DNA of 64,000 bases from an uncultured Merdimonas sp. (GTDB taxonomy: Bacteria > Bacillota > Clostridia > Lachnospirales > Lachnospiraceae), in the NCBI GenBank assembly GCA_944375725.1, contig CALWAZ010000092.1, forward strand, positions 1 to 64,000, in the 5' to 3' direction. Below the pieces are notes generated by a model. That model searched no databases, was not told where the DNA came from, and worked only from the letters and a program-made list of their open reading frames with translations. This document shows positions 34,085 through 43,987 of the stretch, one piece after another. Within the stretch, counting starts at the first letter, position 1; each line of letters starts with the position of its first letter. A program made the translations under genes and the position numbers.

Positions 34085-35479
34085 TCAGCTGCGCTGCTCC
34101 ATGGTTCTGAGTTCACCTCCTACCACATGCAGCATTGTCAGATAGCAGGCCAGGCCTCCCACAATATTGGTGACCGGCTCTGAAGCCAGGACGCCATAGA
34201 TCCCCAGATTCCACAGATGGGGCAGAATCAGAATCAGCGGCACTCCCAGAATCACCTTCCGGAACAGCGAGAAAAAGACTGCCTGCTTCGCCTTCCCGAG
34301 ACTTACGAAAATATTCTGTCCCGCGTACTGGAACGCCATAAAGACAAAGAGCGCAAAGTGGATCCGCAGGGAAATGATTCCCACCTCCAAAAGCTCTTTT
34401 TCTCCATTGAACAGCCGGATCAGCTGGCCGGGGAACAGCATCAGAATCAGCCAGCACAGCGCCGCAAAAGCCAGAGTCATCACAGTCACAAACCGGATTC
34501 CCTCCCTGACACGCTGATATTTTTTCGCGCCGTAATTATATCCAAGCACCGGCTGGGCTCCCTGGGTAAATCCCTGAAGGGGCATCTGCACCACCTCGCG
34601 GATGGAATAAATCACGGTCATGGCTCCCACATACAAATCTCCCCCGTAAAACTGCAGGGAAGCGTTGCAGAAAATCTGCACCAGACTGTTGGTCACAGAC
34701 TGGGTAAAGCCGGACAGGCCCAGAGAAAGGATCTGGCGGATCAGTTCTGCCTGAGGCCGCAGAGAAGGCAGACGCAGCTTCAGAATCGCCTTCTTTCCCC
34801 GCAGAAACGCCAGAACCCAGGCCGCGGATACCATCTGGGAGAGAATCGTCGCCAGGGCCGCTCCTTCCACACCCCAGCCAAAGCCATAGATAAACACCGG
34901 ATCCAGCACCAGGTTCAGGAGCGCTCCGATAACTACGGTCATCATACCTGTCCTGGCAAAGCCCTGGGACTGGATAAACGGATTCATGCCCAGGCCGATC
35001 ATCACAAAAATATTTCCCGCCAGATAAATCTGCAGATATCCGTCCGCGTAAGAAATTGTCTGATCACTGGCTCCGAACAGGTATAAAAGAGGAGTCTTGA
35101 AAATATATCCCGCGGCAGTCAGCAGCACGCCGAGAATCAGCAGCAGAAGCAGTGAGTTTCCCATAATCTCTTCCGCTTTTTTCAGGTTTCCCCTTCCGCG
35201 CTCAATAGAACACAGAGGCGCTCCGCCGCTCCCGCACAGATTCGCGAACGCGTTGATAATCGTAATAAGAGGGAAGGCTACGCCTACTCCTGTAAGAGCC
35301 AGACGGCCATCCCCTTCCATATGTCCCAGGTATACCCGGTCCACAATATTATAGAGCACATTTACCAGCTGCGCCATGATCATGGGGAACGCAATCTTAA
35401 GAATGCTCCCTTTCATATCCCCGATTGTAAAATCATTCTTATTCTTTTCTTCTGTATTTTGCAGTATCTCTTTTCTCAT
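34085..35479 (-). CDS. MATE-family multidrug/Na+ efflux transporter
   Basis: 464 residues with twelve predicted membrane segments in two related halves. The start (IGDMKGSILKIAFPMIMAQLVNVLYNIVDRVYLGHMEG) is characteristic of MATE exporters of the DinF/NorM superfamily in Clostridia. It exports cations or drugs using an ion gradient; substrate unknown. A single gene unit: a terminator precedes it and the fprA promoter follows it. GGAGG lies 12 bases upstream of the ATG. Confidence 0.9.
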   Translation of the reverse strand: MRKEILQNTEEKNKNDFTIGDMKGSILKIAFPMIMAQLVNVLYNIVDRVYLGHMEGDGRLALTGVGVAFPLITIINAFANLCGSGGAPLCSIERGRGNLKKAEEIMGNSLLLLLILGVLLTAAGYIFKTPLLYLFGASDQTISYADGYLQIYLAGNIFVMIGLGMNPFIQSQGFARTGMMTVVIGALLNLVLDPVFIYGFGWGVEGAALATILSQMVSAAWVLAFLRGKKAILKLRLPSLRPQAELIRQILSLGLSGFTQSVTNSLVQIFCNASLQFYGGDLYVGAMTVIYSIREVVQMPLQGFTQGAQPVLGYNYGAKKYQRVREGIRFVTVMTLAFAALCWLILMLFPGQLIRLFNGEKELLEVGIISLRIHFALFVFMAFQYAGQNIFVSLGKAKQAVFFSLFRKVILGVPLILILPHLWNLGIYGVLASEPVTNIVGGLACYLTMLHVVGGELRTMEQRS

Positions 35480-35483
35480 AACA

Positions 35484-35539
35484 CAAAAAAGCCTCCGCTC
35501 TGATTATAATACGAAATTCAGAGAATCGGAAGCTTTTTT
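35484..35539. terminator. Bidirectional-looking terminator after ftsH, overlapping the MATE promoter
   Basis: Paired arms AAAAAAGCCTCCG and the matching CGGAAGCTTTTTT side flank an inner CTCTGA/TCAGAG stem, with T-runs on both strands. The loop on the minus strand includes a TATAAT (35503-35508) that can serve as the -10 of the MATE gene. Confidence 0.65.
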
Positions 35540-35571
35540 ATGTTTTGCTTATACTGCCTCGCGGGATCCTG

Positions 35572-37479
35572 TCAGACCGGATCCTGTTCCTCTGCCTGAG
35601 CAGCCTCCTGCTCCCCGTTCTCCGGCGCAGCCTTCACTGTCTCAAGCTTTTCCACCGGACGGTCCAGAACCTCCATAAATTCCTCGCCGGTAATGGTTTC
35701 CTTTTCATACAGGAATTTTGCGATCTCATGGAGCTTCAGAATATTGTCCGAAATCAGCTTTCTGGCTTTTTCATGCTCTGCTTTTACGACCTCCACAACC
35801 TTTCTGTCGATGAGAGAAGCTGTCTCTGCCGAGCAGGCCAGAGAAGTGTCACCGCCCAGATACTGATTGGTCACCGTCTCCATGGCTACCATATCAAATT
35901 CGTCGGACATACCGAACCGGGTAATCATAGCCCGGGCCAGCTTGGTAGCCTGTTCAATATCATTGGAAGCTCCCGTGGTCACGGAATGGAATACCACTTC
36001 CTCCGCCACACGGCCGCCGGTCAGGGTGGCAATCTTATTTTCAATCTCTTCCTTGGACATCAGGTTATGCTCGCCCTCATCCACCTGCATGGTATAGCCA
36101 AGGGCTCCCGAAGTACGGGGAATGATTGTAATCTTGTGCACCGGGGCAGAATGGGTCTGAAGAGCCGCCACCAGCGCGTGTCCCACCTCATGGTAAGCCA
36201 CAATCAGTTTTTCCTTATTAGACAGAACCTTGTTCTTCTTCTGGTAGCCGGCGATAACTACCTCCACGCTTTCCTCCAGGTCGCTCTGCACCACGTACTT
36301 GCGTCCCTGGCGTACCGCCCGGAGCGCCGCCTCGTTGATCATATTGGCCAGCTCCGCGCCGGAAGCGCCCGCGGCCGCCCGGGCGATGGCATTGAAATCC
36401 ACATTGTCGCCCATCTTTACCTTTTTGGCATGGACCTTCAGGATATCCTCCCGGCCCTTCAGATCAGGCAGCTCCACCGGCACTCTCCGGTCAAACCGTC
36501 CCGGACGGAGCAGCGCCGGGTCCAGAGAATCCGGCCGGTTGGTGGCCGCCAGAATCATGACGCCCTTCCGGCCGTCAAAGCCATCCATCTCAGTCAGCAG
36601 CTGGTTCAGCGTCTGCTCGCGCTCATCGTTGCCGCTGAAGCCCGCTCCGTCACGTTTCTTTCCTATGGTATCAATCTCATCAATGAATACGATACAGGGA
36701 GCCTTCTCATTGGCCTGCTGGAACAAATCCCGCACCTTGGCCGCGCCCATACCTACAAACATTTCCACAAACTCCGAACCGGAAATGGAGAAGAACGGCA
36801 CATTTGCCTCTCCTGCCACCGCCTTGGCAAGCAGTGTCTTTCCTGTTCCCGGAGGGCCCACCAGCAGAGCGCCCTTAGGCATGGAAGCTCCGATCTCCGC
36901 GTACTTGGCCGGATTATGCAGGAAATCCACAATCTCCTGGAGGATTTCCTTCGCCTCATCCTCGCCTGCCACATCGGAAAAACGGATTCCGGTGGTGGAC
37001 TCCACGTAGATCTTCGCGTTGCTCTTTCCGAAGGTCATGGCATTTCCCATGGCCCCTCCCATCTTCTTGTTCAGGCTGCGCATCATCAGCTGGCCAGCCG
37101 CGATCAGAATGATAAAGGGCACCAGAGACATCAGAAGGGACATCCAGGGTGATGCCTGCTCCACAATCTCCGTTCCGTAATGCTCCACTCCCGCGTCCTG
37201 AAGCCGCTGCAGCAGATCCGGGTCATTGAAGATACCCGTGGTATAATAGGTCACCGGATCCCCCGTATCGGAAAAGATAATCCGGTTCTCTTCCTGATCC
37301 AGCTGTACCTCCTTCACCTGCTTTTCATCCAGCATGGTCAGGAAGGTATCATATCCCACCTCATGCATGGTGGGCGTCAGCATTTTGGGAAAGAGAAACA
37401 GATTCAGCAGAATCATGATCAGTACGACAATCGCGTAATAAAAAATAACCGGTTTTTTGTTGTTTTTGACTTCTTTCAT
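35572..37479 (-). CDS. ftsH: ATP-dependent zinc metalloprotease FtsH
   Basis: 635 residues. Two membrane segments (11-30 and about 112-133) around a short extracytoplasmic domain, an AAA+ module (Walker A GPPGTGKT 208-215, Walker [20 protein letters not shown]) and the M41 protease with zinc ligands in HEVGH (430-434; most FtsH have HEAGH) and Asp in ASNDIEQAT. It degrades misassembled membrane proteins and selected cytosolic targets. CAGGAG precedes the ATG at 37479; the longer frame is not needed. Confidence 0.96.
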   Translation of the reverse strand: MKEVKNNKKPVIFYYAIVVLIMILLNLFLFPKMLTPTMHEVGYDTFLTMLDEKQVKEVQLDQEENRIIFSDTGDPVTYYTTGIFNDPDLLQRLQDAGVEHYGTEIVEQASPWMSLLMSLVPFIILIAAGQLMMRSLNKKMGGAMGNAMTFGKSNAKIYVESTTGIRFSDVAGEDEAKEILQEIVDFLHNPAKYAEIGASMPKGALLVGPPGTGKTLLAKAVAGEANVPFFSISGSEFVEMFVGMGAAKVRDLFQQANEKAPCIVFIDEIDTIGKKRDGAGFSGNDEREQTLNQLLTEMDGFDGRKGVMILAATNRPDSLDPALLRPGRFDRRVPVELPDLKGREDILKVHAKKVKMGDNVDFNAIARAAAGASGAELANMINEAALRAVRQGRKYVVQSDLEESVEVVIAGYQKKNKVLSNKEKLIVAYHEVGHALVAALQTHSAPVHKITIIPRTSGALGYTMQVDEGEHNLMSKEEIENKIATLTGGRVAEEVVFHSVTTGASNDIEQATKLARAMITRFGMSDEFDMVAMETVTNQYLGGDTSLACSAETASLIDRKVVEVVKAEHEKARKLISDNILKLHEIAKFLYEKETITGEEFMEVLDRPVEKLETVKAAPENGEQEAAQAEEQDPV

Positions 37480-37498
37480 TCTTTTCTCCTGTGAATTT

Positions 37499-37525
37499 TC
37501 GGGCAGGCAGCCGCGCAGGCTGCCC
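37499..37525 (-). other. Stem-loop just before the ftsH ribosome site
   Basis: On the minus strand GGCAGCC-TGCGC-GGCTGCC forms a 7-bp GC stem-loop within the ftsH leader, about 20 bases before the ATG. It could influence ribosome access. Confidence 0.4.
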
Positions 37526-37539
37526 GCCACTATGAAAAA

Positions 37540-37568
37540 AGTCTACCATTCCGGCTCATAAGATTCAA
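37540..37568 (-). promoter_or_regulatory. Promoter of ftsH
   Basis: Minus strand: -35 TTGAAT (37563-37568), 17-base spacer, -10 TAGACT (37540-37545). Moderate match in the 130 bases between the FtsX-type permease and ftsH. Confidence 0.45.
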
Positions 37569-37612
37569 TAAAGGATTTCTAAAAAATTCTAAAAATTCTA
37601 TGGAACTGCCGC

Positions 37613-40408
37613 TTACAGACTTTCCTGCCGGATGCTGTCTATAATGTTTTCGTGCTTCATCCTGGCCCGGGCATACAGCATGGTGGCAAATACCACCGCA
37701 AAGACGCTGAACACCGCAATCACAATGCTGGCTGCCGGCACATAAAAGGATGTGTCCATACTGCTCTGCACCACCCGGTAAATCTCCCAGGTCACAAGCA
37801 GGGAAACCGGAATTCCGTACAGCAGGGCCTTTAGCCCGTAAAGCAGGCATTCATAGCTCAGCATCCGGTTCATTTCCTTCGGCGTCATGCCCACAGAGGA
37901 CAGCACCGCAAATTCTCTGCGCCGCAGCAGAAAGCCCGTGGAAATGGTATTAAACACATTGGCCGCCGCGATGAGAGAAATCAGAGTGATAAATCCATAG
38001 GAAAAGACATCTACGGTCAGAAGCATATTTTTCTCCACATTGATGCTCTGCCGCTCGTCAATCACAAACGCATGGGCTCTGCCCTCTTTATACTTTTCAT
38101 TCACCAGATTCTGGATGCGCTCTGCCACTGCCTGATGATCCGCCGCCTGCAGGTACAGGGTTCTCTGCACCAGGCTTGTGTCCTCCAGCTCTCCGGCCGC
38201 TTTCCGGAAGCCGCTCTCCGGCATAATCAGATAAAGTCCGGAATAACCCGCGAGAAGATTCATGGGGCCCTTCTCTGCAAAGGCGTCTACCTGAACAGCC
38301 GCCTTTTTCTGATAATCCTCCTCCGGAACATCCTCTTCCGAACCGCCGGCTTCCACTGCCGCATCCATGGCTTTGCTCCATTCCCCGGTGTCCGTCAGAA
38401 GAAGAGTCATCTCCACTGCCTTTTTCTTCATCAGTCCATAGCTCCGGTATTTTCCCTGCTCCGAATCATAGCCCCGGGTCCGATCATAGAGTACAGCCCC
38501 TGGCAGTTCTTCCGCCGCCGTTTTCCGGGACGCCCCGTTTTCCCGGCTGCCGTCTTTGGATGGCTGAAGAGCTCCCGGCTCCGAAAGCCAGGCCTTATAG
38601 TCTTCATCCTTCAGCACCAGAACACTGGCAGACAGCTTCACCTGTCCTCCGTCTCCGGCATTTTCGCGGCCGTCCCCGCTGCGGTCCGCTTCCAATCTGT
38701 CTTCCGTGGCCGGAGACGAAGTGTCCGGCACATATAAAGCCCTTCCTTCCTCTGTCAAATCCGCCATATCCACCAGGACTTCCCCATAGCACCAGCCTGC
38801 GTCCAGCGCCCGGCTCACCCCATCCATTCCAGTGATCTCGCCGGCCAGGCCTTTCATCTCCTCCTCCAGATAAACCGTAATATCATAATCCGGCAGATCA
38901 TTCACATCCATTACGCTTCTGCGCACATAGGAGGAAAAAGAACTGGCTGAGATAAAGAGCACAATACTGATAAACAAGGAAAAGATCGTGACACGGTACT
39001 GCCTCTTCTCCCGCGAAAAATGCTTGCCCGCCACCAGAGCCGGAAGCCCGAACAGACGGTAAGACAGCCCTTTGCGCCCGGAAGCCCTTCCCGGAAAGAT
39101 CCGGATACGCTTCTGGCGCTTCTTCACATCCTTCACCTGGCGGATGGCTTCCATGGGCGGAATTTTGGCCGCTCTTCCAGCCGGAATCCAGGCAGAAACC
39201 AGTACCGTCACCAGCGCGGTCAGAGCCGCGGTGATCACAGCAGGCCAGGACACATGGAGACTCATCACCACCGTATTGCCGGACAGAAGATACGTAAAAT
39301 ACCGGCCGGTAAAATGGAGCGTCACGCCGATTCCCAGAATACCGGCTGCGATTCCCAGCGGAATACCGATACTGCCCAGAAGAAACGCTTCCCGGAAAAC
39401 CATGCCTTTCAGCTGCTTCGGCGTGGCACCCACGGATGCCAGGAGGCCGAACTGCTTCGTGCGGTCGCTGACCGAAATCGCAAAGGAATTATATACCAGA
39501 GAAATGCCTCCTGCCATAATAATAGCAGTCAGAATCGCTCCCAGTCCATACAGCATCCGCATATAGGGCCCGTTTTCCGAGGTTCCCATATAGCGGAGAA
39601 GCTCCGAATTGAATGTGGCTCCGCAGCCGGACAGTTTTTCCTCCGTAAAACGGTAGATATCCGAGGCATGCGCAGTACGGTAAAAGCAGGTATAGGAAGC
39701 ATCTGCCGGAGGCTCCTCATCCATTACAGTCAGCGCGTAAAAAGCCGGATTGCTTAAAGGTTTCATAAATTCCGGCGTCTGAATCACGCCCACCACCGTA
39801 TATTCTCTCGTCTCCTCCGGAACAAATTCTTCCGCAATCCGAATCGTTCCGTCCGGCTCATCCATATAAATCAGGGGATTTCCCGGCCCCAGCCGTTCTC
39901 CGTTCAGTGTCCGCTCCCCCAGATTCAGAGTCAGCGTACCGCCCGCCTTGACATCGAGAAACCCCCAGTTGACTGCTCTGTCGGAAACCACAAGTTCCCG
40001 GCTGTTTTCCGGCATCCGCCCTTCCGTGAGTACCACAGGCATCATATCCGTAAAGCCCTCTCCCAGGCCGGCCACATAGAGATAAGGCATCCGGTAACTG
40101 TTCAGTTCCTCCTCGCTGAGATTGTCAAATCTGGCGTATCCCAGCTCCTGCCAGACCGCAAGGCCTGCCGTCCGTCTGTCCTGTGAGAGCTCCGAAACCC
40201 TTTCTCCCGGGACCTCAAAGGCCGCTCCGTACCAGTTGCCCTCCTCCGTAATGGCTACCCGGATCATGTACTGCTGAAGACTGGAGATAAAAGCAGTCAC
40301 TGCCGTCAGCATGGCTGTGGCCAGCAGAATTCCCACAATCGTAACCAGGGTCCGGGTTCGGTTTTTTTTCAGCGTCTTCAGTGTCACATTGGTAAATACG
40401 TTTTTCAT
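37613..40408 (-). CDS. FtsX-type ABC transporter permease, duplicated
   Basis: 931 residues with two FtsX domains. The first membrane segment (about 18-40) is followed by a large extracellular domain (to about 270), three membrane segments (about 285-420, VSDRTKQFGLLASVGATPKQL cytoplasmic loop), a fifth segment near 475, a second extracellular domain with Gly/Asp-rich inserts, and the final three segments (FLLRRREFAVLSSVGMTPKEM). This is the MacB/LolE-type mechanotransmission architecture rather than an importer. Its start overlaps the ATPase stop by 4 bases (ATGA). Confidence 0.88.
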   Translation of the reverse strand: MKNVFTNVTLKTLKKNRTRTLVTIVGILLATAMLTAVTAFISSLQQYMIRVAITEEGNWYGAAFEVPGERVSELSQDRRTAGLAVWQELGYARFDNLSEEELNSYRMPYLYVAGLGEGFTDMMPVVLTEGRMPENSRELVVSDRAVNWGFLDVKAGGTLTLNLGERTLNGERLGPGNPLIYMDEPDGTIRIAEEFVPEETREYTVVGVIQTPEFMKPLSNPAFYALTVMDEEPPADASYTCFYRTAHASDIYRFTEEKLSGCGATFNSELLRYMGTSENGPYMRMLYGLGAILTAIIMAGGISLVYNSFAISVSDRTKQFGLLASVGATPKQLKGMVFREAFLLGSIGIPLGIAAGILGIGVTLHFTGRYFTYLLSGNTVVMSLHVSWPAVITAALTALVTVLVSAWIPAGRAAKIPPMEAIRQVKDVKKRQKRIRIFPGRASGRKGLSYRLFGLPALVAGKHFSREKRQYRVTIFSLFISIVLFISASSFSSYVRRSVMDVNDLPDYDITVYLEEEMKGLAGEITGMDGVSRALDAGWCYGEVLVDMADLTEEGRALYVPDTSSPATEDRLEADRSGDGRENAGDGGQVKLSASVLVLKDEDYKAWLSEPGALQPSKDGSRENGASRKTAAEELPGAVLYDRTRGYDSEQGKYRSYGLMKKKAVEMTLLLTDTGEWSKAMDAAVEAGGSEEDVPEEDYQKKAAVQVDAFAEKGPMNLLAGYSGLYLIMPESGFRKAAGELEDTSLVQRTLYLQAADHQAVAERIQNLVNEKYKEGRAHAFVIDERQSINVEKNMLLTVDVFSYGFITLISLIAAANVFNTISTGFLLRRREFAVLSSVGMTPKEMNRMLSYECLLYGLKALLYGIPVSLLVTWEIYRVVQSSMDTSFYVPAASIVIAVFSVFAVVFATMLYARARMKHENIIDSIRQESL

Positions 40409-41088
40409 CGGCGGATCACCTCGTCTCTGGCGATTCTGCCGTCCTCGATGGAGATAATCCGATCCGCCTGCAGGGCCAGATTTTCATCATGGGTAATCAT
40501 AATCAGCGTCTGACCGAATTTCCGGTTGGACAGCTTCAAAAGCTCCATGATCTCCTGGCTGTTTTTCGAATCCAGGTTGCCTGTGGGCTCATCGGCCAGT
40601 ACAATAGCCGGAGCATTCATCAAGGCCCTGCCGATGGACACTCTCTGCTGCTGGCCGCCGGAAAGCTGATTGGGAAGATGCTTCCTGCGGTCTGAAAGGT
40701 TCAGAAGAGAAAGAAGCTCCTCAAGCCGTTCCTGATTGACCGGGCGGGAATCCATCAGCACCGGAAGCGTAATGTTTTCCTCCACATCCAGCACGGGAAT
40801 CAGATTGTAGAACTGATAAATCAGACCCACCTCCCGCCGCCGGAAGATGGCAAGCTGCTCCTCATTCTGGCTGTAAATATCTTTTCCATCCAGATAGACC
40901 TTGCCGGATGTGGGCCGGTCCACGCCTCCCAGGATATGAAGGAGCGTGGATTTTCCCGATCCGGACGGCCCGATGATCGCCACAAACTCCCCCTGCTGAA
41001 TATAGAAAGACACATCGTCCAGCGCGCGTACCTCATTTTCCCCTGAGCCGTAAATCTTCGATAAATGTTCTGCCTTTAATACGTCCAT
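40405..41088 (-). CDS. ABC transporter ATPase (MacB/LolD type)
   Basis: 227 residues. Walker [11 protein letters not shown]-loop YQFYNLIP, signature LSGGQQQR, Walker [14 protein letters not shown]-loop ITHD: the LolD/MacB-type set for FtsX permeases. Energises the following permease. The start is the ATG at 41088, with GGAGAGGAG upstream. Located downstream of a two-component system that likely controls it. Confidence 0.93.
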   Translation of the reverse strand: MDVLKAEHLSKIYGSGENEVRALDDVSFYIQQGEFVAIIGPSGSGKSTLLHILGGVDRPTSGKVYLDGKDIYSQNEEQLAIFRRREVGLIYQFYNLIPVLDVEENITLPVLMDSRPVNQERLEELLSLLNLSDRRKHLPNQLSGGQQQRVSIGRALMNAPAIVLADEPTGNLDSKNSQEIMELLKLSNRKFGQTLIMITHDENLALQADRIISIEDGRIARDEVIRR

Positions 41089-41167
41089 ACTGCTCCTCTC
41101 CGGGAATTTTCCCAAAATATCTCTGCTGACGCAGCTGGAGAATTCCCTCTGTCTGAATCTTTTCTTC

Positions 41168-41221
41168 AGTATAGCAGGAGCGGGTGACGCTTCCGTGACT
41201 GGAGTATTACAAATCTGTCAC
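41168..41221 (-). promoter_or_regulatory. Promoter and response-regulator repeats upstream of the FtsX-type ABC genes
   Basis: A -10 TATACT (41168-41173, minus strand) is preceded by GTCAC repeated with an 11-base period (41195-41199 and 41184-41188) over the -35 position, and by an inverted GTGAC at 41217-41221. It is a plausible target for the neighbouring OmpR-type regulator. Confidence 0.5.
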
Positions 41222-41285
41222 TTTCCCTTTTCCGGCGCCCCGGGCCGCTGTCCCGGAAATCCATACGCTTTCCCGGAAGACCGCC

Positions 41286-42299
41286 CTAGACGACTCCCTT
41301 ATAAAACCGAAGGATAAACCGGGCTCCGCCCTCCGGGCGGTTTTCCGCCTTAATCGTCCCGTTCTGGGCATTCACAATCATGCGCGCAAGGGCAAGACCG
41401 ATTCCCACGCCTGTGCCAAATGACTGCTTGCCTCTGTAAAACCGCTCAAAAAGATGGGGCAGATCCTCCGGAGCGATTCCAGGCCCGCTGTCCTCTATCA
41501 TAAACTCTGTATACAGATTATTTTCCCGCGTTTCCACCCGGAGCATGCCGCCCTCTCCCGCATGCTCCAGGCAGTTTTTCACCACGTTTCCGAGAGCCTC
41601 CGCGCTCCAGTCCGCATCCCCCTGAAAGCCTGCTCCCTCCTGAAGGGAAAGTTCCACAGTCTGCCCCCGGATCTCCATGGGAATGCCAAAGGGTTCCAGT
41701 GCTGTGCGCACCAGCCCCGACGCGTCCACACGCTCTTTTGCGAAGACTGCTGTTCCCGCGTCAATCCGCGCGATTTTCAGCAGAGCCTCCACCAGCCAGG
41801 CGATGCGTTCCTGCAGCTGGCCCGCCTCATAGACCAGGCGCCTCCTCTCCTGCTCATCTCCCTCTCCTGCCAGTCTTGCCAGCACAAGATTCAGGGAGGT
41901 AAGCGGAGTGCGGAGCTGATGAGAGATGTCCGCCAGCGAATCGCTCAAATACACTTTTTCCTTCTGCAGACGCGCGGACTGCTCCTGAAGCCTGGAAATC
42001 AGTTTTTCCAGCTCATTTGCCAGAATCGCCAGCTCTCCCTCCTGATACTGCTTCAGATCCAGTGACCGCTCCCCATGCAGAAGCCTGTCCGCCTCCGCGG
42101 CCAGCTCCTCCAGCCGGCAGTATCTCCTGCTGGTAAAAACCGTCCATCCAAGAATCAAAGCCAGACCGGCCGCTCCCAGAACAGCCGCGCAGGCCGGCTC
42201 TCCGGGCAGAAAAAACAGCGCCAGGATCACTGCCGCCGCCCAGAACAGCAGCGAAAATGCAAGCTGCCGTTTCAATTCCGGATTCCGAAAAAAACGCAC
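41286..42299 (-). CDS. Sensor histidine kinase with almost no extracellular loop
   Basis: 337 residues. Two membrane segments (13-31 and 36-56) are joined by only about five residues, as in intramembrane-sensing kinases that read the state of an ABC transporter. Then a HAMP-like linker, HisKA ADISHQLRTPLTS with His127, and a complete HATPase domain (NVVKNCLEHA, DSGPGIAPED, FERFYRG, GVGIGLALA). GTG start with GGGAGGGG upstream. Encoded between its response regulator and the FtsX-type ABC genes. Confidence 0.9.
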   Translation of the reverse strand: MRFFRNPELKRQLAFSLLFWAAAVILALFFLPGEPACAAVLGAAGLALILGWTVFTSRRYCRLEELAAEADRLLHGERSLDLKQYQEGELAILANELEKLISRLQEQSARLQKEKVYLSDSLADISHQLRTPLTSLNLVLARLAGEGDEQERRRLVYEAGQLQERIAWLVEALLKIARIDAGTAVFAKERVDASGLVRTALEPFGIPMEIRGQTVELSLQEGAGFQGDADWSAEALGNVVKNCLEHAGEGGMLRVETRENNLYTEFMIEDSGPGIAPEDLPHLFERFYRGKQSFGTGVGIGLALARMIVNAQNGTIKAENRPEGGARFILRFYKGVV

Positions 42300-42344
42300 C
42301 TCTATCCCCTCCCATCTCGTTTCACTCTTCCATTTTTCATTTTT

Positions 42345-43016
42345 CTATTCCCCAAGCTTATAGCCGAGACCGCGCACCGTCCGGATAATCGTCGGGTTCT
42401 GGGGATCCGTCTCGATCTTTTCCCTCAGCCGCTTGATATAGACCGTCAGCGTATTGTCATTTACAAACTCCCCGGCCGCGTCCCAGATCTCTTCCAGAAG
42501 CTTCCCTCTGGACAGGACCATTCCCTTATGATTCAGGAAAAACAGAAGCAGCCTGTATTCCAGCGCTGTCAGAAGACAGTCCTGCCCGTTTTTCGTGACA
42601 GCAGCGCGCACAGTATCCACCCGCAGATCCTCAATCTCCAGCACTGCCTGGCTCTTTCCGCAGCGGCGCAGCACGCTGCGAATCCGGGATACCAGCTCCC
42701 GGGGCCGGAAAGGCTTGCTTATATAGTCCTCTGCTCCCAGCTCCAGACCGGTGACGACACTGAACTCGTCTCCGGAAGCCGTCAGGAAAATCACGGGAAT
42801 GTCCGAAACCGCCTTCACCGCCGAGCAGACAGAAAAACCATTGCCGTTTTTCAGGGACACATCCAGAAGGAGCAGGTCAAAATTTTCTTCCTCCACAGCC
42901 CGGAGAGCCTCCTGCTGTCCTTCCTCTGCCCGGACCTGAAATCCTTCCGCCCGGAGCACCGCGCTTAAATTTTCTATGATATCCTTGTCGTCTTCGACCA
43001 GTAATATTTTTGACAT
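42345..43016 (-). CDS. OmpR-family response regulator
   Basis: 223 residues. Receiver with EDD (8-10), phospho-acceptor Asp52 (LLLLDVSLK) and the Lys of YISKPF, followed by a winged-helix domain (NDNTLTVYIKRLREKIE, VRGLGYKL). GAGGAG precedes the ATG at 43016; the longer frame to 43073 is not supported. First gene of the regulator-kinase pair ahead of the FtsX-type ABC exporter. Confidence 0.93.
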   Translation of the reverse strand: MSKILLVEDDKDIIENLSAVLRAEGFQVRAEEGQQEALRAVEEENFDLLLLDVSLKNGNGFSVCSAVKAVSDIPVIFLTASGDEFSVVTGLELGAEDYISKPFRPRELVSRIRSVLRRCGKSQAVLEIEDLRVDTVRAAVTKNGQDCLLTALEYRLLLFFLNHKGMVLSRGKLLEEIWDAAGEFVNDNTLTVYIKRLREKIETDPQNPTIIRTVRGLGYKLGE

Positions 43017-43135
43017 TCTGTGTTCTCCTCTATCTGTTTTCTTTACGATAACATAAACCGATCTGTTGTGCAACGGCCTTACGCGGCAGCCCCAGCCGCC
43101 GCTCAGGGCTATACCTGACTTAATATGAAAATTTA

Positions 43136-43164
43136 AAATAAAGTTCTTGAATTTTACTTTATTT
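43136..43164. promoter_or_regulatory. Inverted repeat upstream of the coiled-coil membrane protein gene
   Basis: Perfect 8-bp arms AAATAAAG (43136-43143) and CTTTATTT (43157-43164) 13 bases apart, about 25 bases upstream of a TATAAT -10 box at 43190-43195. Looks like an operator; the cognate regulator is unknown. Confidence 0.4.
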
Positions 43165-43262
43165 GGTAGATCTATCCATGTTTTTCAGGTATAATAAAGC
43201 AAAACCACAGAGCCAGCATCAAGGGCTCCGGAATTATTTTAACCAAAGAGGAGGCTTCTTTT

Positions 43263-43934
43263 ATGAAATGGTACCAAAAAACCGGCTGGATCGCAGTATT
43301 TCTCATTTTGTTCTTTCCGCTGGGATGTTTTCTTATGTGGAAATATCGTCCCCAATGGAGTAAATGGATAAAATGGCCCGTATCCATCATTCTGGGCATC
43401 TGGTTTCTGTCCATTGCAGCCCAGTCCCTGACACCGGCTGGAATCTCAAACACTGCTCAGCTTTCCGAGACACAGGCTCTTCTGGAGCAGCGGGAATCAG
43501 AACTGGCGGAAGCAAAAGCACTTCTGGAAGAATCACAGCAGACTCTCACACTGACTCAGGAGGAACTGACTGACACCCAGGATAAACTGGCTCAGACTCA
43601 GGAGGAACTGGCCGAAGTCCAGGAACAGCTGGCTCAGACCCAGGGCGAGCTGGCCGACACCCAGGACAAACTGGAACAGGCTGAGAGCACACCGGAGGAA
43701 GCTCAGAATTCTCCTTCCCGCACCGGCTCTTCAGACACACAGGCCTCAGATTCTGCTCCGGATTCCTCTTCCTCTGCTTCTGCAGACTCAGGAATTACAA
43801 ATTCCCAGACAGTACTGGTTACCAGAACAGGCAGCAAATATCATAATCATAAATGTGGAAACGGAACTTATTACGAAGCCACTCTCGATGAGGCTCTCGC
43901 AAGAGGACTGACTCCCTGCGAAAAATGCTATTAG
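43263..43934 (+). CDS. Membrane protein with heptad-repeat coiled coil and C-terminal Cys/His motif
   Basis: 223 residues, not assigned to a named family. Two membrane segments (8-26, 38-56), then a coiled coil (66-142) containing six near-identical seven-residue units of the QEELAQT type, a Ser/Asp/Glu linker (143-185), and a compact C-terminal motif with His194, Cys198, Cys219 and Cys222 (SKYHNHKC ... LTPCEKCY) that looks zinc- or disulphide-binding. Similar C-terminal tails occur on secreted nucleases and surface proteins of Clostridia. GAGGAGG lies eight bases before the ATG. It stands alone on the plus strand. Confidence 0.7.
   Translation: MKWYQKTGWIAVFLILFFPLGCFLMWKYRPQWSKWIKWPVSIILGIWFLSIAAQSLTPAGISNTAQLSETQALLEQRESELAEAKALLEESQQTLTLTQEELTDTQDKLAQTQEELAEVQEQLAQTQGELADTQDKLEQAESTPEEAQNSPSRTGSSDTQASDSAPDSSSSASADSGITNSQTVLVTRTGSKYHNHKCGNGTYYEATLDEALARGLTPCEKCY
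43557..43682 (+). repeat. Six-copy 21-base in-frame repeat
   Basis: Encodes residues about 99-140 of the coiled-coil protein as six heptads (QEELTDT, QDKLAQT, QEELAEV, QEQLAQT, QGELADT, QDKLEQA). Copy number may differ between strains. Confidence 0.75.
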
Positions 43935-43940
43935 TAAAAA

Positions 43941-43974
43941 CAGGGCGTTCTGAAACTCCATTCAGAACGCCCTG
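43941..43974. terminator. Terminator between convergent genes
   Basis: Perfect 14-bp stem (43941-43954 with 43961-43974) and 6-base loop. On the minus strand TTTTTA follows directly, so it ends the PPOX transcript; on the plus strand it lies just after the coiled-coil gene. Confidence 0.9.
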
Positions 43975-43987
43975 AAAATATAATTTT

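Noticed and set aside
35545..37152. 535-codon frame antisense to ftsH
   Set aside because: Opposite to a complete ftsH; composition typical of a reverse-complement shadow.
43959..43987. Separate plus-strand terminator for the coiled-coil gene
   Set aside because: The perfect 14-bp stem is followed on the plus strand by AAAATATAA before any T-run; the better U-tract is on the minus strand, so one shared terminator is annotated.
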